The position numbers and the translations under genes were made by a program. From NCBI RefSeq assembly GCF_022654015.1, contig NZ_CP073063.1, positions 2,046,001 to 2,110,000 of the forward strand: a stretch of DNA of 64,000 nucleotides, read 5' to 3'. The first letter of the stretch is position 1, and the number at the start of each line of letters is the position of its first letter. The notes under the pieces are model-generated. The model saw only the letters and a list, made by a program, of their open reading frames with translations, did no database searches and was not told the DNA's origin. Of the stretch, positions 46,225 to 54,257 are shown in pieces. Origin of the DNA: Brevundimonas diminuta. Lineage in GTDB: Bacteria; Pseudomonadota; Alphaproteobacteria; Caulobacterales; Caulobacteraceae.

Positions 46225-46362
46225 TCACTTATCGCGCGTAATGACGATCACGGTGATGGACTTGTTGACCATGCGCCTGAGCACCTTGACAACGGGCGGG
46301 ATGACGATCTTCGCAATCGTTAGGTAGACGACTACATCGTTTAGGTCGGGGTTCGTTAGCAT
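46225..46362 (-). CDS. 45-residue protein with hydrophobic segment, doubtful
   Basis: A short frame on the minus strand reads MLTNPDLNDVVVYLTIAKIV and ends in a basic, hydrophobic stretch (VLRRMVNKSITVIVITRDK). It begins one base after the large terminase on the other strand. The ribosome site (GAGAG) is weak. It could be a small membrane peptide expressed from the prophage, or chance. Confidence 0.3.
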   Translation of the reverse strand: MLTNPDLNDVVVYLTIAKIVIPPVVKVLRRMVNKSITVIVITRDK

Positions 46363-46621
46363 TGGCGGCTAGTGCTCTCTGTTCAACTCATCATCGAACA
46401 ACACCAAACACCTGTGCATCCTCAAGCCCAAATCGCCTTATGTTGCGATCACAATTCCCATGATCGCTACATCTGGTGGAAATGCCACGAGAATTCGGGA
46501 GATGAGGCTGGGGACGAATCGCCTTGCGGCAATCACAGCAGGTTAGTCTCGCGACGCGCGTGATCTGAAAAGTTCGACAAAGCAGCTAGGTTTAGATGCG
46601 TGAAATCGGTAAGCCGCTTCC
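46363..46621 (+). other. intergenic region before the repressor gene
   Basis: This 259-bp stretch has lower GC than the head genes. A 63-codon frame from GTG 46372 (two Cys, several His) is open but has no ribosome site. No clear sigma-70 promoter or palindromic operator is visible before the XRE gene, and I could not identify its binding site. Confidence 0.3.
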
Positions 46622-46960
46622 ATGCGCACCAAAATCGCCTCCGACATCGACATTCAGATCGGCCAGATCATCCGCCAGCGCCGCGAAACACTGAAGGTCA
46701 CTCAGGCCCAGCTAGCCGCTCAGATCGGCGTCACCTTCCAGCAAGTTCAGAAATACGAGCGTGGCGTGAACCGAGTGTCGGCCGCCACTCTTCTCAGCAT
46801 CGCCGAGGCGTTGAAGTGCCATGTCGCCGATCTCTATGGCGATCCTGATCCGAAGGCGTTGACAGCCTCGGAACGCGCCATCCTGAAGCTATGGGCGCAG
46901 ATTGATGACCCTCAGCGCGATGCCGTCGTCGCGATGGTGAGAACATTCGCAAAAGGCTAG
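46622..46960 (+). CDS. XRE-family repressor
   Basis: The 112-residue protein is a Cro/CI-type helix-turn-helix regulator. Residues about 22-60 hold TQAQLAAQIGVTFQQVQKYE, then RVSAATLLSIAEAL, the version of the fold typical in alphaproteobacteria. The C terminus is a short helix bundle without a LexA-type peptidase, so induction by RecA self-cleavage is not expected. It is the best candidate for keeping the prophage silent. The ribosome site before the ATG is weak. Confidence 0.85.
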   Translation: MRTKIASDIDIQIGQIIRQRRETLKVTQAQLAAQIGVTFQQVQKYERGVNRVSAATLLSIAEALKCHVADLYGDPDPKALTASERAILKLWAQIDDPQRDAVVAMVRTFAKG

Positions 46961-46969
46961 CGCGTCGCT

Positions 46970-47133
46970 TCCGACGTGACAGCACAACCGCAACGCTATA
47001 CTGCGGCGCTACGGTTTCGTTCGATACGCTCGTCGCTCACCTCTATGAGGTCGTGAATCGAGGCTTCGCCATCCTCCCGAAAATGGGACCGAATGGATTC
47101 TATGCTTCGGCCGAGGTCATGCGGCTGGTGTGA
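46970..47133 (+). other. possible short gene or gene remnant
   Basis: A frame ending at TGA 47131-47133 reads FDTLVAHLYEVVNRGFAILP and then KMGPNGFYASAEVMRLV, which looks like real protein, but its only candidate starts are a GTG at 47053 (26 residues, weak GAGG site) or rare codons further up. A TATACT box near 46993-46998 with GTGACA 15 bases upstream might be a promoter. It could be the tail of a broken gene. Confidence 0.3.
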
Positions 47134-47134
47134 C

Positions 47135-47653
47135 TCACCCCGGCTCGAAGTAGCCTTGATGATACATGTCGAGGATTATGCCGGATAACACCTCGTCAGC
47201 ATCTTGTTTGGAAAGACGCCGCTCGCCGTTGAAGCCGAGCACGAGTTCTAAGCGGTTGTCCTGACTGTTGGGCCGGAACACGAACCCATAGTCGGCAAGA
47301 TTTCCGTCGTCTCTTTGCCATTCCAAACCGACAAAAATGACCCTACCAACGGGTTGATCGTCGATACCGAAACGGGCGTAGCCATTAGGGTGATCAAATG
47401 CCCAATCGCGCAGCTGTTTGAGCGAAACATCCCACCCAGCATCGGGGAAGATGTGCGACCCGTATTCGGCTAAAGCGGCATCACTATCAGGATCGATTTG
47501 GGCTGAGGCGGTCGGGACCGCTGCGGCCGATGCGACTTCAGGTGCAGGCGTGACCGCAACAGTTTCGACTGGTGTCGTCTCTTCAGACTTCGCCTGACAC
47601 GCTGACATCATGGTCGCAGCCATCAGGCCCAGATAGATCGATCGGTTGCGCAT
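47135..47653 (-). CDS. lipoprotein, hypothetical
   Basis: The 172-residue protein has a lipobox: MRNRSIYLGLMAATMMSAC, cleaved before Cys19. A Thr/Val/Ala/Pro-rich linker follows to about residue 55 and then a compact domain (AEYGSHIFPDAGWDVSLKQL). Its start directly follows the stop of the BamE-like gene on the same strand, so they form a two-gene leftward unit. Likely a prophage-expressed envelope protein. Family unknown. Confidence 0.72.
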   Translation of the reverse strand: MRNRSIYLGLMAATMMSACQAKSEETTPVETVAVTPAPEVASAAAVPTASAQIDPDSDAALAEYGSHIFPDAGWDVSLKQLRDWAFDHPNGYARFGIDDQPVGRVIFVGLEWQRDDGNLADYGFVFRPNSQDNRLELVLGFNGERRLSKQDADEVLSGIILDMYHQGYFEPG

Positions 47654-47962
47654 CTAGTTGAGCTTCGTTTCGGTGGTGGTGATTACCCTGACGAACCGAC
47701 CATCGCGGTCGAGCAGGATTGCAGCAGACTTCGCGCCACCAGTGCCGAAGGCGGTCGCTGACGAATGAAGCCACATCAATGAGGTGGTTCCGTCGTGGAG
47801 GACGGTTCGACTGTTCGGCGTGCCCATTCGAGCAATCACCTCGGCCTCAGTCATGCCGGGCGTCAACTGCGCGAGGACAGCAGGATTGTAGTTCGTGCCG
47901 ATAGAAGCACAGCCTGAAAGCACCAAAGCAGCCGCAAAAGCGGCGCTAGTTAAACGAATCAT
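47654..47962 (-). CDS. SmpA/BamE-like lipoprotein
   Basis: The 102-residue protein has a lipobox (LVLSGC, Cys18) and the BamE/SmpA pattern LAQLTPGMTEAEVIARMGTP, followed by a small beta sheet ending in DRDGRFVRVITTTE. Host BamE works in outer-membrane protein assembly, but phage-borne copies of this fold are often of unknown role. It leads the leftward pair with 47135-47653. Confidence 0.75.
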   Translation of the reverse strand: MIRLTSAAFAAALVLSGCASIGTNYNPAVLAQLTPGMTEAEVIARMGTPNSRTVLHDGTTSLMWLHSSATAFGTGGAKSAAILLDRDGRFVRVITTTETKLN

Positions 47963-48028
47963 CGATTCCCTCCCGAAGCCCTTTGGCTTCTACCGTACTG
48001 ATACACTGACGCAACCGAACCCACGCGA

Positions 48029-48424
48029 TTACCGGCCGCCCTTTTCCACCCACCGTTTCGCAGCCCGAGCAATCGCCTGACGCTGCAAAGTCTCATGGCC
48101 ATCATCCCAGCACGCAGGGTTCAGCCGGATCGTCAGCAGCTTGTCGCTCGCAGACGAGTTCCGCCGAGCAACGCGGACAGTCTGCGCATAGACGCCACAA
48201 GCTTGGCAGCGAAACCGCAGGCGTTGAATCGGATCGTCGGCTAGGCGCGCGCCGATCCTCCACACGGATGCTTCGCGCATCGAGCGACAACCCTGACAAT
48301 CGAACAGGATGTAAATCGAGGAATCGGCGACGAGGTCACGCGCCGTGACGTTGTAATCTCGCCATTCGCTTTCCGGACGTGAGCGCATCACGGGAGGAAT
48401 GTTCCGCTTTCGTTCCGGTTTCAA
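48029..48424 (-). CDS. zinc-ribbon protein, hypothetical
   Basis: The 131-residue frame has two CxxC knuckles, FDCQGCRSM and FRCQACGVY, spaced like a zinc ribbon, then a helical basic tail (RQAIARAAKRWVEKGG). The TTG at 48424 gives the longest form; ATG within PPVMRSRP is an alternative about 13 residues later. It could bind nucleic acid. No family recognised. Confidence 0.5.
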   Translation of the reverse strand: MKPERKRNIPPVMRSRPESEWRDYNVTARDLVADSSIYILFDCQGCRSMREASVWRIGARLADDPIQRLRFRCQACGVYAQTVRVARRNSSASDKLLTIRLNPACWDDGHETLQRQAIARAAKRWVEKGGR

Positions 48425-48881
48425 GACGACCGGCGAAACGATCTGTGGGCGGTTGGGAAGTTGCTTCCCGCAATGCCAGCGCCAGCTTCGCGTGGGATCG
48501 CATCACCGCCAGCACCGTCAGCAGGTTCGACAACGTTATCGAACGCTTCGACCAATCATTGGACCAACACTTCGACGAACAGTTGGAACAGAACGGTGGA
48601 AAGCACCGCTAGCGACTACGACCATGCACACAGTATGATACTTCGCCCTATCGATACGAGTATCAGATCAAGCACGACAACGAAAACATCATACACAACG
48701 TCAGAGTTGGACAGGACTTTCACTTTAGCAGTGATAATCACCCAACCTCATCAAGCACGACTTGTCGCTTGCAACGCCGCCCAATATCCGTGCGCCATTC
48801 TGTCCACAAATACTTCACGGACCCCCTTGTCGATATCGCGGTTCGGTCGTATACGGAATTCGCCTGACCCGTTCAGGCACG
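48425..48881. other. gene-poor stretch
   Basis: No gene is clearly supported. A plus-strand frame 48379-48612 ends in a charged helix (FDNVIERFDQSLDQHFDEQL) that looks protein-like, but its start overlaps the zinc-ribbon gene. 48620-48760 is AT-rich for this genome and holds GATACT...AGTATC (48637-48664), which may be an operator. Confidence 0.3.
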
Positions 48882-48910
48882 AAAAACCCCCGAACCTTTC
48901 GGGCCGGGGG
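48882..48910 (-). terminator. minus-strand intrinsic terminator
   Basis: On the minus strand a CCCCCG / CGGGGG stem with an inner GGCCCGAAAGG loop is followed by five T. It would end a leftward transcript from the small gene at 49098-49301. Confidence 0.7.
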
Positions 48911-48963
48911 CTTCGTAAGTCTCTACCCATCCCCGGCGAAGGCCCGCAGAGCCTAAGCCAGAT

Positions 48964-49058
48964 AGGAGGTGTCGCCATGGTCTGGCGCAGCGTTACAACA
49001 GCTTAGCCGGTCAAATGACCGGATCACTGGGACGGCTCCTTACGGGGCCGTCCTTTTT
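48964..49058 (+). promoter_or_regulatory. 9-residue leader ORF, hairpin and terminator
   Basis: A perfect Shine-Dalgarno AGGAGGT (48964-48970) precedes ATG at 48977, which opens a 9-residue peptide MVWRSVTTA ending at 49006. Directly after lies a hairpin CCGGTC-AAAT-GACCGG (49007-49022), then a terminator with a 7-bp stem and five T (49030-49058). The whole unit resembles an attenuator or a small peptide transcript. No rightward gene follows until 49794. Confidence 0.55.
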
Positions 49059-49097
49059 GTTGTTAGACCATGCACGGCCGAAAGTCACTCTGCGATC

Positions 49098-49301
49098 TTA
49101 GCTGGACGCCTCTACCCGAGCGATCATGTCTTCAAGGCGCAGGATGCTTTCTTCAAATCGCTGGCGATCCTCGTCCGTAGTGTCGCGGCCATCCTCGCCT
49201 GTGCGAAAGTCGTGCTGACGCCAGATCGCAAGGGTCTCGCGGTCCCGTTCAGCCATTTCACGCCAGCGGCGCACCATCTGTTCTTTGATATTTTCCGTCA
49301 T
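49098..49301 (-). CDS. 67-residue helical protein, hypothetical
   Basis: The protein reads MTENIKEQMVRRWREMAERD and continues in charged amphipathic helices (EDRQRFEESILRLEDMIARVE). It has no membrane segment or motif I can name. An ATG four codons upstream is possible. The composition is unlike a chance frame in this GC-rich DNA, and a minus-strand terminator lies downstream. Confidence 0.5.
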   Translation of the reverse strand: MTENIKEQMVRRWREMAERDRETLAIWRQHDFRTGEDGRDTTDEDRQRFEESILRLEDMIARVEASS

Positions 49302-49677
49302 GGCGAGAAGCATACCGCAGGCGCGCTGGATGCCCGAATTGATTTTGGGTCGCGTATCCGAAGTAGGGAATATACGTGCCGCCGCTGGCCCCACCCCCGT
49401 GGGGGGGCGCCCTGCCCGGCCGGTTCGCCTCGACCCTCGGGGGCATGGGGGTCTATATGACGATGTCGAGGGCCTTCTGAAGCGATCCTGAAACCTAGGC
49501 TCGCGTCAACGCATTGTATTCATTTCGTTACATTGCCACTACAACCGGCAATCAACCGTTTGCGCCACGATCAGGCGGACGGTCTGGGTGATCGCGAGCC
49601 GACGATCTGGCGCATGGTCGCGCATACGTAGGCGCGCCGGATTTTTTCGTTTCGGCCTGCCGTTTTCGTCGAGATAG
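49302..49677. other. gene-poor stretch upstream of ArdC region
   Basis: I see no supported gene. The right part (49500-49677) has AT-richer segments and T runs before the palindromic operator at 49678. Frames on both strands here are Arg/Pro-rich and look like noise. Confidence 0.4.
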
Positions 49678-49740
49678 ATGCATTAATGCATTTTTTTGCT
49701 TGACAACGATTCCGGGTCGGATTCTAGATAGCTGCATCAA
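49678..49740 (+). promoter_or_regulatory. palindromic operator and sigma-70-like promoter
   Basis: ATGCATTAATGCAT (49678-49691) is a perfect 14-bp palindrome. TTGACA follows at 49700-49705, with TCTAGATA about 17-19 bases further as a possible -10, and CTGCATCA at 49732 near the start of transcription. The palindrome core TGCATTAATGCA also occurs at 57829-57840. This should control the 54-residue ORF and the ArdC-like gene. Confidence 0.65.
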
Positions 49741-49793
49741 CGCGAAGGGTTTGAGGCCCGGCGTAATCACTGCATAAGCGCAAAGGATAGACG

Positions 49794-49958
49794 ATGACTT
49801 CCGAGTTCAACCGACTGATCGATCTGACCTCGACGGCCTGCGATCTAACTGTCTGGGTTCGTCCTGATGCCGATCTAGACGGCGCATTCGACGCAATCTG
49901 CGATGCGACCGGCGAACCGCTCCGCGTAAACGGCTGGCTCTTCGAAGTCGTCGGCTAA
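49794..49958 (+). CDS. 54-residue protein, hypothetical
   Basis: The frame reads MTSEFNRLIDLTSTACDLTV and ends with LRVNGWLFEVVG. AAAGGA lies 9 bases before the ATG, and a 21-base element (TAATCACTGCAT then AAG and GCAAA) lies in the leader; nearly the same element is found before the ArdC-like gene. It is acidic and likely soluble. Its place directly ahead of the antirestriction-like gene suggests the two work together, but no family is recognised. Confidence 0.6.
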   Translation: MTSEFNRLIDLTSTACDLTVWVRPDADLDGAFDAICDATGEPLRVNGWLFEVVG

Positions 49959-49992
49959 CCCATCACCTAATCACTGCATCAGAGCAAACATT

Positions 49993-51345
49993 ATGAAAGC
50001 TGACATCTATCAAACCGTCACCGATTCCATCATCGCCATGCTGGAAAGAGGCGTGAAGCCTTGGGCGCCCGGTCACAATGCGAAGGCCTGCGGCCTGCCC
50101 GTCATCCCTACTCGCGTCGGCGGCGAGGCTTATCGCGGCATCAATGTCGCGCTCTTGTGGGGCGCGGCCGAAATGAAGGGCTATCGTCACCACACTTGGA
50201 TGACCTTCAATCAGGCCAAGGCGTTAGGCGGATGCGTCCGCAAAGGCGAGCGGTCATCGCCTGTCGTGTATTGGGGAACCTTCAAGGCTCAAGCCGATGA
50301 CGCGGACGAAGGCGACGACGGCAAAGCGCGCCTGTTCGCGAAGGGCTATGCGGTTTTCAACGTCGAACAAATCGACGGCTTGCCCGCCTCGTTTTATGAA
50401 CCGCCGACGGTCGAGCCTTCGGAAACCCGGATCGCGAAGGCCGATGCATGGGCGGTCGCGACGGGCGCCGACATTCGCCACGGCGGCTCGCAAGCCTTCT
50501 ATTCGCCCAAGGGTGACTTTGTGCAGGTTCCGCCCTTCGCGGCGTATGGCGAGCCGGAACGCTACTATTCGACCCTCGCCCACGAACTGACGCATTGGAG
50601 CGGCGCGAAGGCCCGGCTTGATCGCCAGTTTGGCAAGCGGTTCGGCGACAAGGCTTATGCGTTTGAGGAATTGGTCGCCGAAATGGGCGCGGCGTTCTCT
50701 TGCGCCCGCCTTGGGATTGAGAACGAGACTCGCGAGGATCACGCCTCTTATCTCGCGTCATGGCTGAAGGTTTTGAAGGCGGACAAGCGCGCGATCTTCA
50801 CCGCCGCGTCAAAGGCACAAGCGGCCTGCGATTACCTGTTCGAGTTGGCTGATAAGGCCGCAGTTTATACGAAGCCTGTAGAGGCCCCTTTCAGGGCCGA
50901 TGGCGTCATCTGCCTTCCGGACCTCTCGAAGCCGCTGCACGGGCCGGAAATCGACCATGATGACGACGACACAGACCCTAAGCCGCCCTCACCTACCCGT
51001 CCGCGTCCATTCCATCCTCGGCGAGATCCATCGCTTTGCGAGTTCCTGTCGATCCGGGGGGTTTGCGATGATGGCGGCGAGCTATCCGCCCGCGATCTAA
51101 ACCGCTGGCATCTAGAGGCGCCGTTCCGTCGTCGCCTTGTTCGGCCGGACGGCGTGTCGCTGGAAAGGGCCGCGATGGCGGCATGGGAAGCCGGGCATTT
51201 TCCCGAGGTGCCAGCACCGTCGATGGATAGCGCGGACAACATGCATCCAGTGACGGAAGCCGATCTCTTGCGCGCCATGGAGCAAGAGCTACGCGCGGAC
51301 TTTCCGCACGTGTGGGTCGATCATGAAGAGGCGTTCGTCGCCTGA
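49993..51345 (+). CDS. ArdC-like antirestriction protein with zincin domain
   Basis: The 450-residue protein has an N-terminal ArdC ssDNA-binding domain (YQTVTDSIIAMLERGVKPW, YRGINVALLW, WMTFNQAKALGG, VRKGERSS) and a metallopeptidase domain with HELTH at 197-201 and a downstream Glu in AFEELVAEMGAAF. ArdC proteins protect entering DNA from restriction; the zincin part is of the 'MPTase-polyvalent' type. Residues beyond about 300 are extra, Pro-rich and unlike the core. A perfect bidirectional terminator follows. Confidence 0.88.
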   Translation: MKADIYQTVTDSIIAMLERGVKPWAPGHNAKACGLPVIPTRVGGEAYRGINVALLWGAAEMKGYRHHTWMTFNQAKALGGCVRKGERSSPVVYWGTFKAQADDADEGDDGKARLFAKGYAVFNVEQIDGLPASFYEPPTVEPSETRIAKADAWAVATGADIRHGGSQAFYSPKGDFVQVPPFAAYGEPERYYSTLAHELTHWSGAKARLDRQFGKRFGDKAYAFEELVAEMGAAFSCARLGIENETREDHASYLASWLKVLKADKRAIFTAASKAQAACDYLFELADKAAVYTKPVEAPFRADGVICLPDLSKPLHGPEIDHDDDDTDPKPPSPTRPRPFHPRRDPSLCEFLSIRGVCDDGGELSARDLNRWHLEAPFRRRLVRPDGVSLERAAMAAWEAGHFPEVPAPSMDSADNMHPVTEADLLRAMEQELRADFPHVWVDHEEAFVA

Positions 51346-51360
51346 TCGCGGCTGATAGCA

Positions 51361-51386
51361 AAAGGCCCGGCACGTGCCGGGCCTTT
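51361..51386. terminator. bidirectional terminator
   Basis: A perfect 26-bp palindrome (13-bp arms beginning AAAGGCCCGG) lies between the convergent ArdC-like and SHOCT genes. Each arm gives a GC stem with a short A or T end, so it can stop transcription from both sides. Confidence 0.8.
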
Positions 51387-51388
51387 CG

Positions 51389-52117
51389 TCATGCGGATTG
51401 AGAAAGCCGGGCTTTCTGATCCTGATATTCTTCCAAGGTCAGGGCGCCGACTTGATGGAGTTCCCACAACTGCCTGACCTGATCGCCATAGGACGACGCC
51501 AGCAGCGGAACCGCAGCGGGCGCGGGTAGCTCGCGCTGCTGATCGGCCTTTCGCATCGCGTTTACAAAATGCGCATTCAGTCGGTCGGCCTGCGTGATTG
51601 CTGGCTGGATCAGAACACTAGTTGGTTCTGTGCCTTTCGGATCGATCGACTGGAATAGCTTCACAGTTTGAAGCGGGCGCACGTTGTCATCGACTGTGAT
51701 TTTCAGTGAGATATCGACCACGCGCTCATTGGTCTTTTTCGAACCTGTAAGCGCACCGGCCAAAAGGCCTACGCCGCCCAGTGCGATGCCACCGACTGCC
51801 GCGCCGAGAAGCTGCGAACCCCTATTTGTCGTGGTGACGGAAGACCCATTCTTGATGATCTCGACCGACGAGATTTCGGAAAAGAGATACTCTTTTGCGA
51901 AAATCATATCGCCGAGAAGGACGACGCCGCGCTCAAACGAGAAGCCGATGAAATGTCCGTCTAGCTCGGACATGAAAAACTCGTCGGTGGGATATTGCTC
52001 CTGCACTTCGTTTCGACGCGCGAGAAATTTGGCTGCCGCTGCATCGGCGTTACTGATGCCGATTGCCAAGAGGCTTCCCACAACCACCACGATGAAAAAT
52101 AGAATCCACCAGCCCAT
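51389..52117 (-). CDS. membrane-anchored SHOCT-domain protein
   Basis: The 242-residue protein starts with a membrane helix (WILFFIVVVVGSLLAIGI), has a glycine-rich hydrophobic hairpin in the middle (LLGAAVGGIALGGVGLLAGA) and ends with a SHOCT domain (VRQLWELHQVGALTLEEYQDQKARL). SHOCT domains are common in envelope and prophage proteins and may mediate oligomer formation. Expressed leftward, opposite to the ArdC-like gene. A role in host defence or exclusion is possible but unproved. Confidence 0.8.
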   Translation of the reverse strand: MGWWILFFIVVVVGSLLAIGISNADAAAAKFLARRNEVQEQYPTDEFFMSELDGHFIGFSFERGVVLLGDMIFAKEYLFSEISSVEIIKNGSSVTTTNRGSQLLGAAVGGIALGGVGLLAGALTGSKKTNERVVDISLKITVDDNVRPLQTVKLFQSIDPKGTEPTSVLIQPAITQADRLNAHFVNAMRKADQQRELPAPAAVPLLASSYGDQVRQLWELHQVGALTLEEYQDQKARLSQSA

Positions 52118-52248
52118 TTAACCCTCCCAGATTGCGCCGGTTATGCCGCTGGGTAGATGGATCGTCCAACGAAAAAGGCTGACCATCGTATGCGAGTGAT
52201 GGTCAGCCCTCTTATGACTATGAAACCTTTGTCGGGAGATTTCAGAGG

Positions 52249-52369
52249 TATTTATCATCCTGTCATCGCCGGGGCTAAATACGATGTGGGCCACCCCACA
52301 AAGCGATCGTCATCTTTGATGGTTCTTTCTTCATGGAGCCCCGTCCGATTTTGTCGGGCGGGGCTCTTT
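52249..52369 (+). ncRNA. candidate small RNA between opposed TAAATA motifs
   Basis: GGGGCTAAATA (TAAATA at 52276-52281) is followed about 55 bases later by a GC hairpin (52336-52366; 8-bp GAGCCCCG / CGGGGCTC plus inner pairs) with a short T tail. A transcript of roughly 90 nt would fit. A second motif, GATAAATACCTCTGAA on the minus strand (52249-52254 core), points the other way. No open frame uses this stretch. Confidence 0.35.
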
Positions 52370-52372
52370 CCG

Positions 52373-52780
52373 TTGGATGACCATGCTCCCGCGCGAGAGT
52401 GGCCGACACGGACTAATGCTGGCCTTCGGCGGATGCTCAAATAAGGGGGTGGGCTTACGGATTGAGGACGTTTGCCAAGCCGCAAATACTTCAAAAATAT
52501 TCGACGAATGCGGCCGATGGCGAGACGAGTGATCCGTGGATCGCGAGACGAGATCGGTCGCCGGATCACAGCTTGTCTGTGAGCCGTGCAATCCCCTGCC
52601 TAGTCATCTGGGCAATCAGGGTCCCGAACGCCTTTCGGCATTCGTGACGCCTTTCGGCCTCGCTAGTCGATGGCGCGCCATCTCCCGCCTCGGCCTTCGG
52701 CTAACCCATTCGGGATGACACCGACACATAGTTCTCTTTGTAATTAAGATAATAGCGTGTCACATCATATGCATTAGTTC
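52373..52780. other. 408-bp stretch without a supported gene
   Basis: Frames here are short and Arg-rich. The last 80 bases become AT-rich (TTAAGATAATAG, CATATGCATTAG) and hold several GTGTC/GACAC half-sites, so they probably belong to the control region of the helicase-like gene. Confidence 0.35.
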
Positions 52781-52838
52781 GTGTCGGTCATTTCGACACA
52801 CGATTTATTTGGGCCGATTCTCTCCACAATGATAAATA
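52781..52838 (+). promoter_or_regulatory. control region of helicase-like gene
   Basis: An inverted repeat GTGTCG-GTCATTT-CGACAC (52781-52799) lies in an AT-rich stretch, with more GACAC/GTGTC half-sites just upstream (from about 52714). GATAAATA follows (core 52833-52838), 37 bases before the ATG. The repeat looks like a regulator site and the TAAATA box may be a promoter. Confidence 0.5.
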
Positions 52839-52874
52839 AGTTCGGCGGAATCATCCGCGCTCGTTGGGAGAACT

Positions 52875-54257
52875 ATGACTAAGCAGATTATTGAATACAG
52901 CGCTGCTGCATGCGGCGCTGGAAAGACTCAGTGGGCCGTCGAATGGATGGCAGCGAAACCTTCGCTTTACTTATACGCGGTTGATCGGATCGAGGAGTTC
53001 GAGGTTCGGACCCAGCGCATTAGCGCGGCGGCCCAAAGAACCCAAACTACGCCGTTCATCACAACCCTATCGAGCGCGGCCGGGCTCAGCGTCGTTCAGG
53101 AGTTTCCGCGTCGGATCGAAACCCTCAGCCAGTTCAGCCACGCCGTTCTGATCATCACGCATGCAGCCTTGAAACTGGTCGATCACAGCGTTTGCGCCGA
53201 TTGGACCCTGATCATTGACGAAGACCCAAAGCTCTGGACCTCGGATGTCCTTGACCTCGGCGCTTCCCGCCCTTTCTGGGACGCCACCTATAATCTCGAA
53301 CCCATCGACGATCTCGCGGGCTACTCGGCCATCCGTCTAAAGGCGAGCGCCCCGTCGTTTCATGAAGTCGGCCGTGACGCCCTCACCCGTCCCATCGCCG
53401 CTCTTCATGACCGCATTCGCCGGTCAAAGGTGACCGTCAAACTGACGGACTGGGATCAACTGACCCAGCGCCTGACGTGGTTCGCGATCTGGGATGTGAC
53501 CGATCTCGCGATCTATCGCCGGGTCATCATCCTCGCCAACTCGTTTGACCAGTTGTTGACCGCCAAGCTGATCAGGATTTCGGCTCCGAACGTCGAGCTA
53601 AGGCCTATCGCGATCACCCGTTCGCAGGATTGGGCACCCCGCGCCGTTCGGATCAACTACGTGGCGTCCGATCACACGGCGACCGTGAACCATCTCGCCA
53701 ACACAAAGCAGGGTCACGACATCGTAGCGAGGTGGTCTGCATGGGTCAGCCGTCTGGTGTCATCTCAGCACTATTGGTGCGCCAACCTCAGCTTCGCGAT
53801 GGGCGCGATCCCCGGCGTCCGGATTTCGCCGAAGATCGCCGGATCAAACGCCTATGCGGCATTCCACGAATGCTCGGCCCTCTACGCGGCGAAGGCTTCG
53901 ACGAACGAAGCGCGCGTCTTTGCCGATCTCGCCGGTGGAACGATTGCCTTCGACGACATCCGCAGAGACCGCGAGTTTGAAGACCTGATCCAGATCGTCT
54001 TCCGCAGCAGTCTGCGTGACCCCGCCAGCACCGCCGCTGTGACCTTGAATGTCTATGACATCGAGCAGGCGGAGTTTCTGTCCCAGCATTTCACCGCCGC
54101 AGGTTTTCCGTTCTCGATCACCCTCGCGCATCACGACATCGGCGCACAGAAGACGAAGCAGAAACGCGGGCCTAAGCCGCAGCCAGATCGGCCGCGCAAG
54201 TCAGCAGCGGAACGCTGCAAGGCCTACCGAGAGCGTAAGAAAGCGGAGGCAGCGTGA
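52875..54257 (+). CDS. P-loop ATPase, superfamily 2 helicase-like
   Basis: The 460-residue protein has Walker A (CGAGKT, residues 13-18), a Walker B-like LIIDEDP (114-118) and a motif VI-like Q373-R377-R381 in LIQIVFRSSLRDP. The C terminus (about 426-457) is a basic tail with RGPK and RPRK, like an AT-hook. This suits a DNA helicase or translocase, perhaps the replication helper of the phage, which lacks all other replication genes. GGGAG lies 5 bases before the ATG. The stop overlaps the next GTG start. Confidence 0.7.
   Translation: MTKQIIEYSAAACGAGKTQWAVEWMAAKPSLYLYAVDRIEEFEVRTQRISAAAQRTQTTPFITTLSSAAGLSVVQEFPRRIETLSQFSHAVLIITHAALKLVDHSVCADWTLIIDEDPKLWTSDVLDLGASRPFWDATYNLEPIDDLAGYSAIRLKASAPSFHEVGRDALTRPIAALHDRIRRSKVTVKLTDWDQLTQRLTWFAIWDVTDLAIYRRVIILANSFDQLLTAKLIRISAPNVELRPIAITRSQDWAPRAVRINYVASDHTATVNHLANTKQGHDIVARWSAWVSRLVSSQHYWCANLSFAMGAIPGVRISPKIAGSNAYAAFHECSALYAAKASTNEARVFADLAGGTIAFDDIRRDREFEDLIQIVFRSSLRDPASTAAVTLNVYDIEQAEFLSQHFTAAGFPFSITLAHHDIGAQKTKQKRGPKPQPDRPRKSAAERCKAYRERKKAEAA

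Noticed and set aside
46372..46563. 63-codon frame before the repressor
   Set aside because: GTG start without ribosome site and no recognisable domain; too weak to list as a gene.
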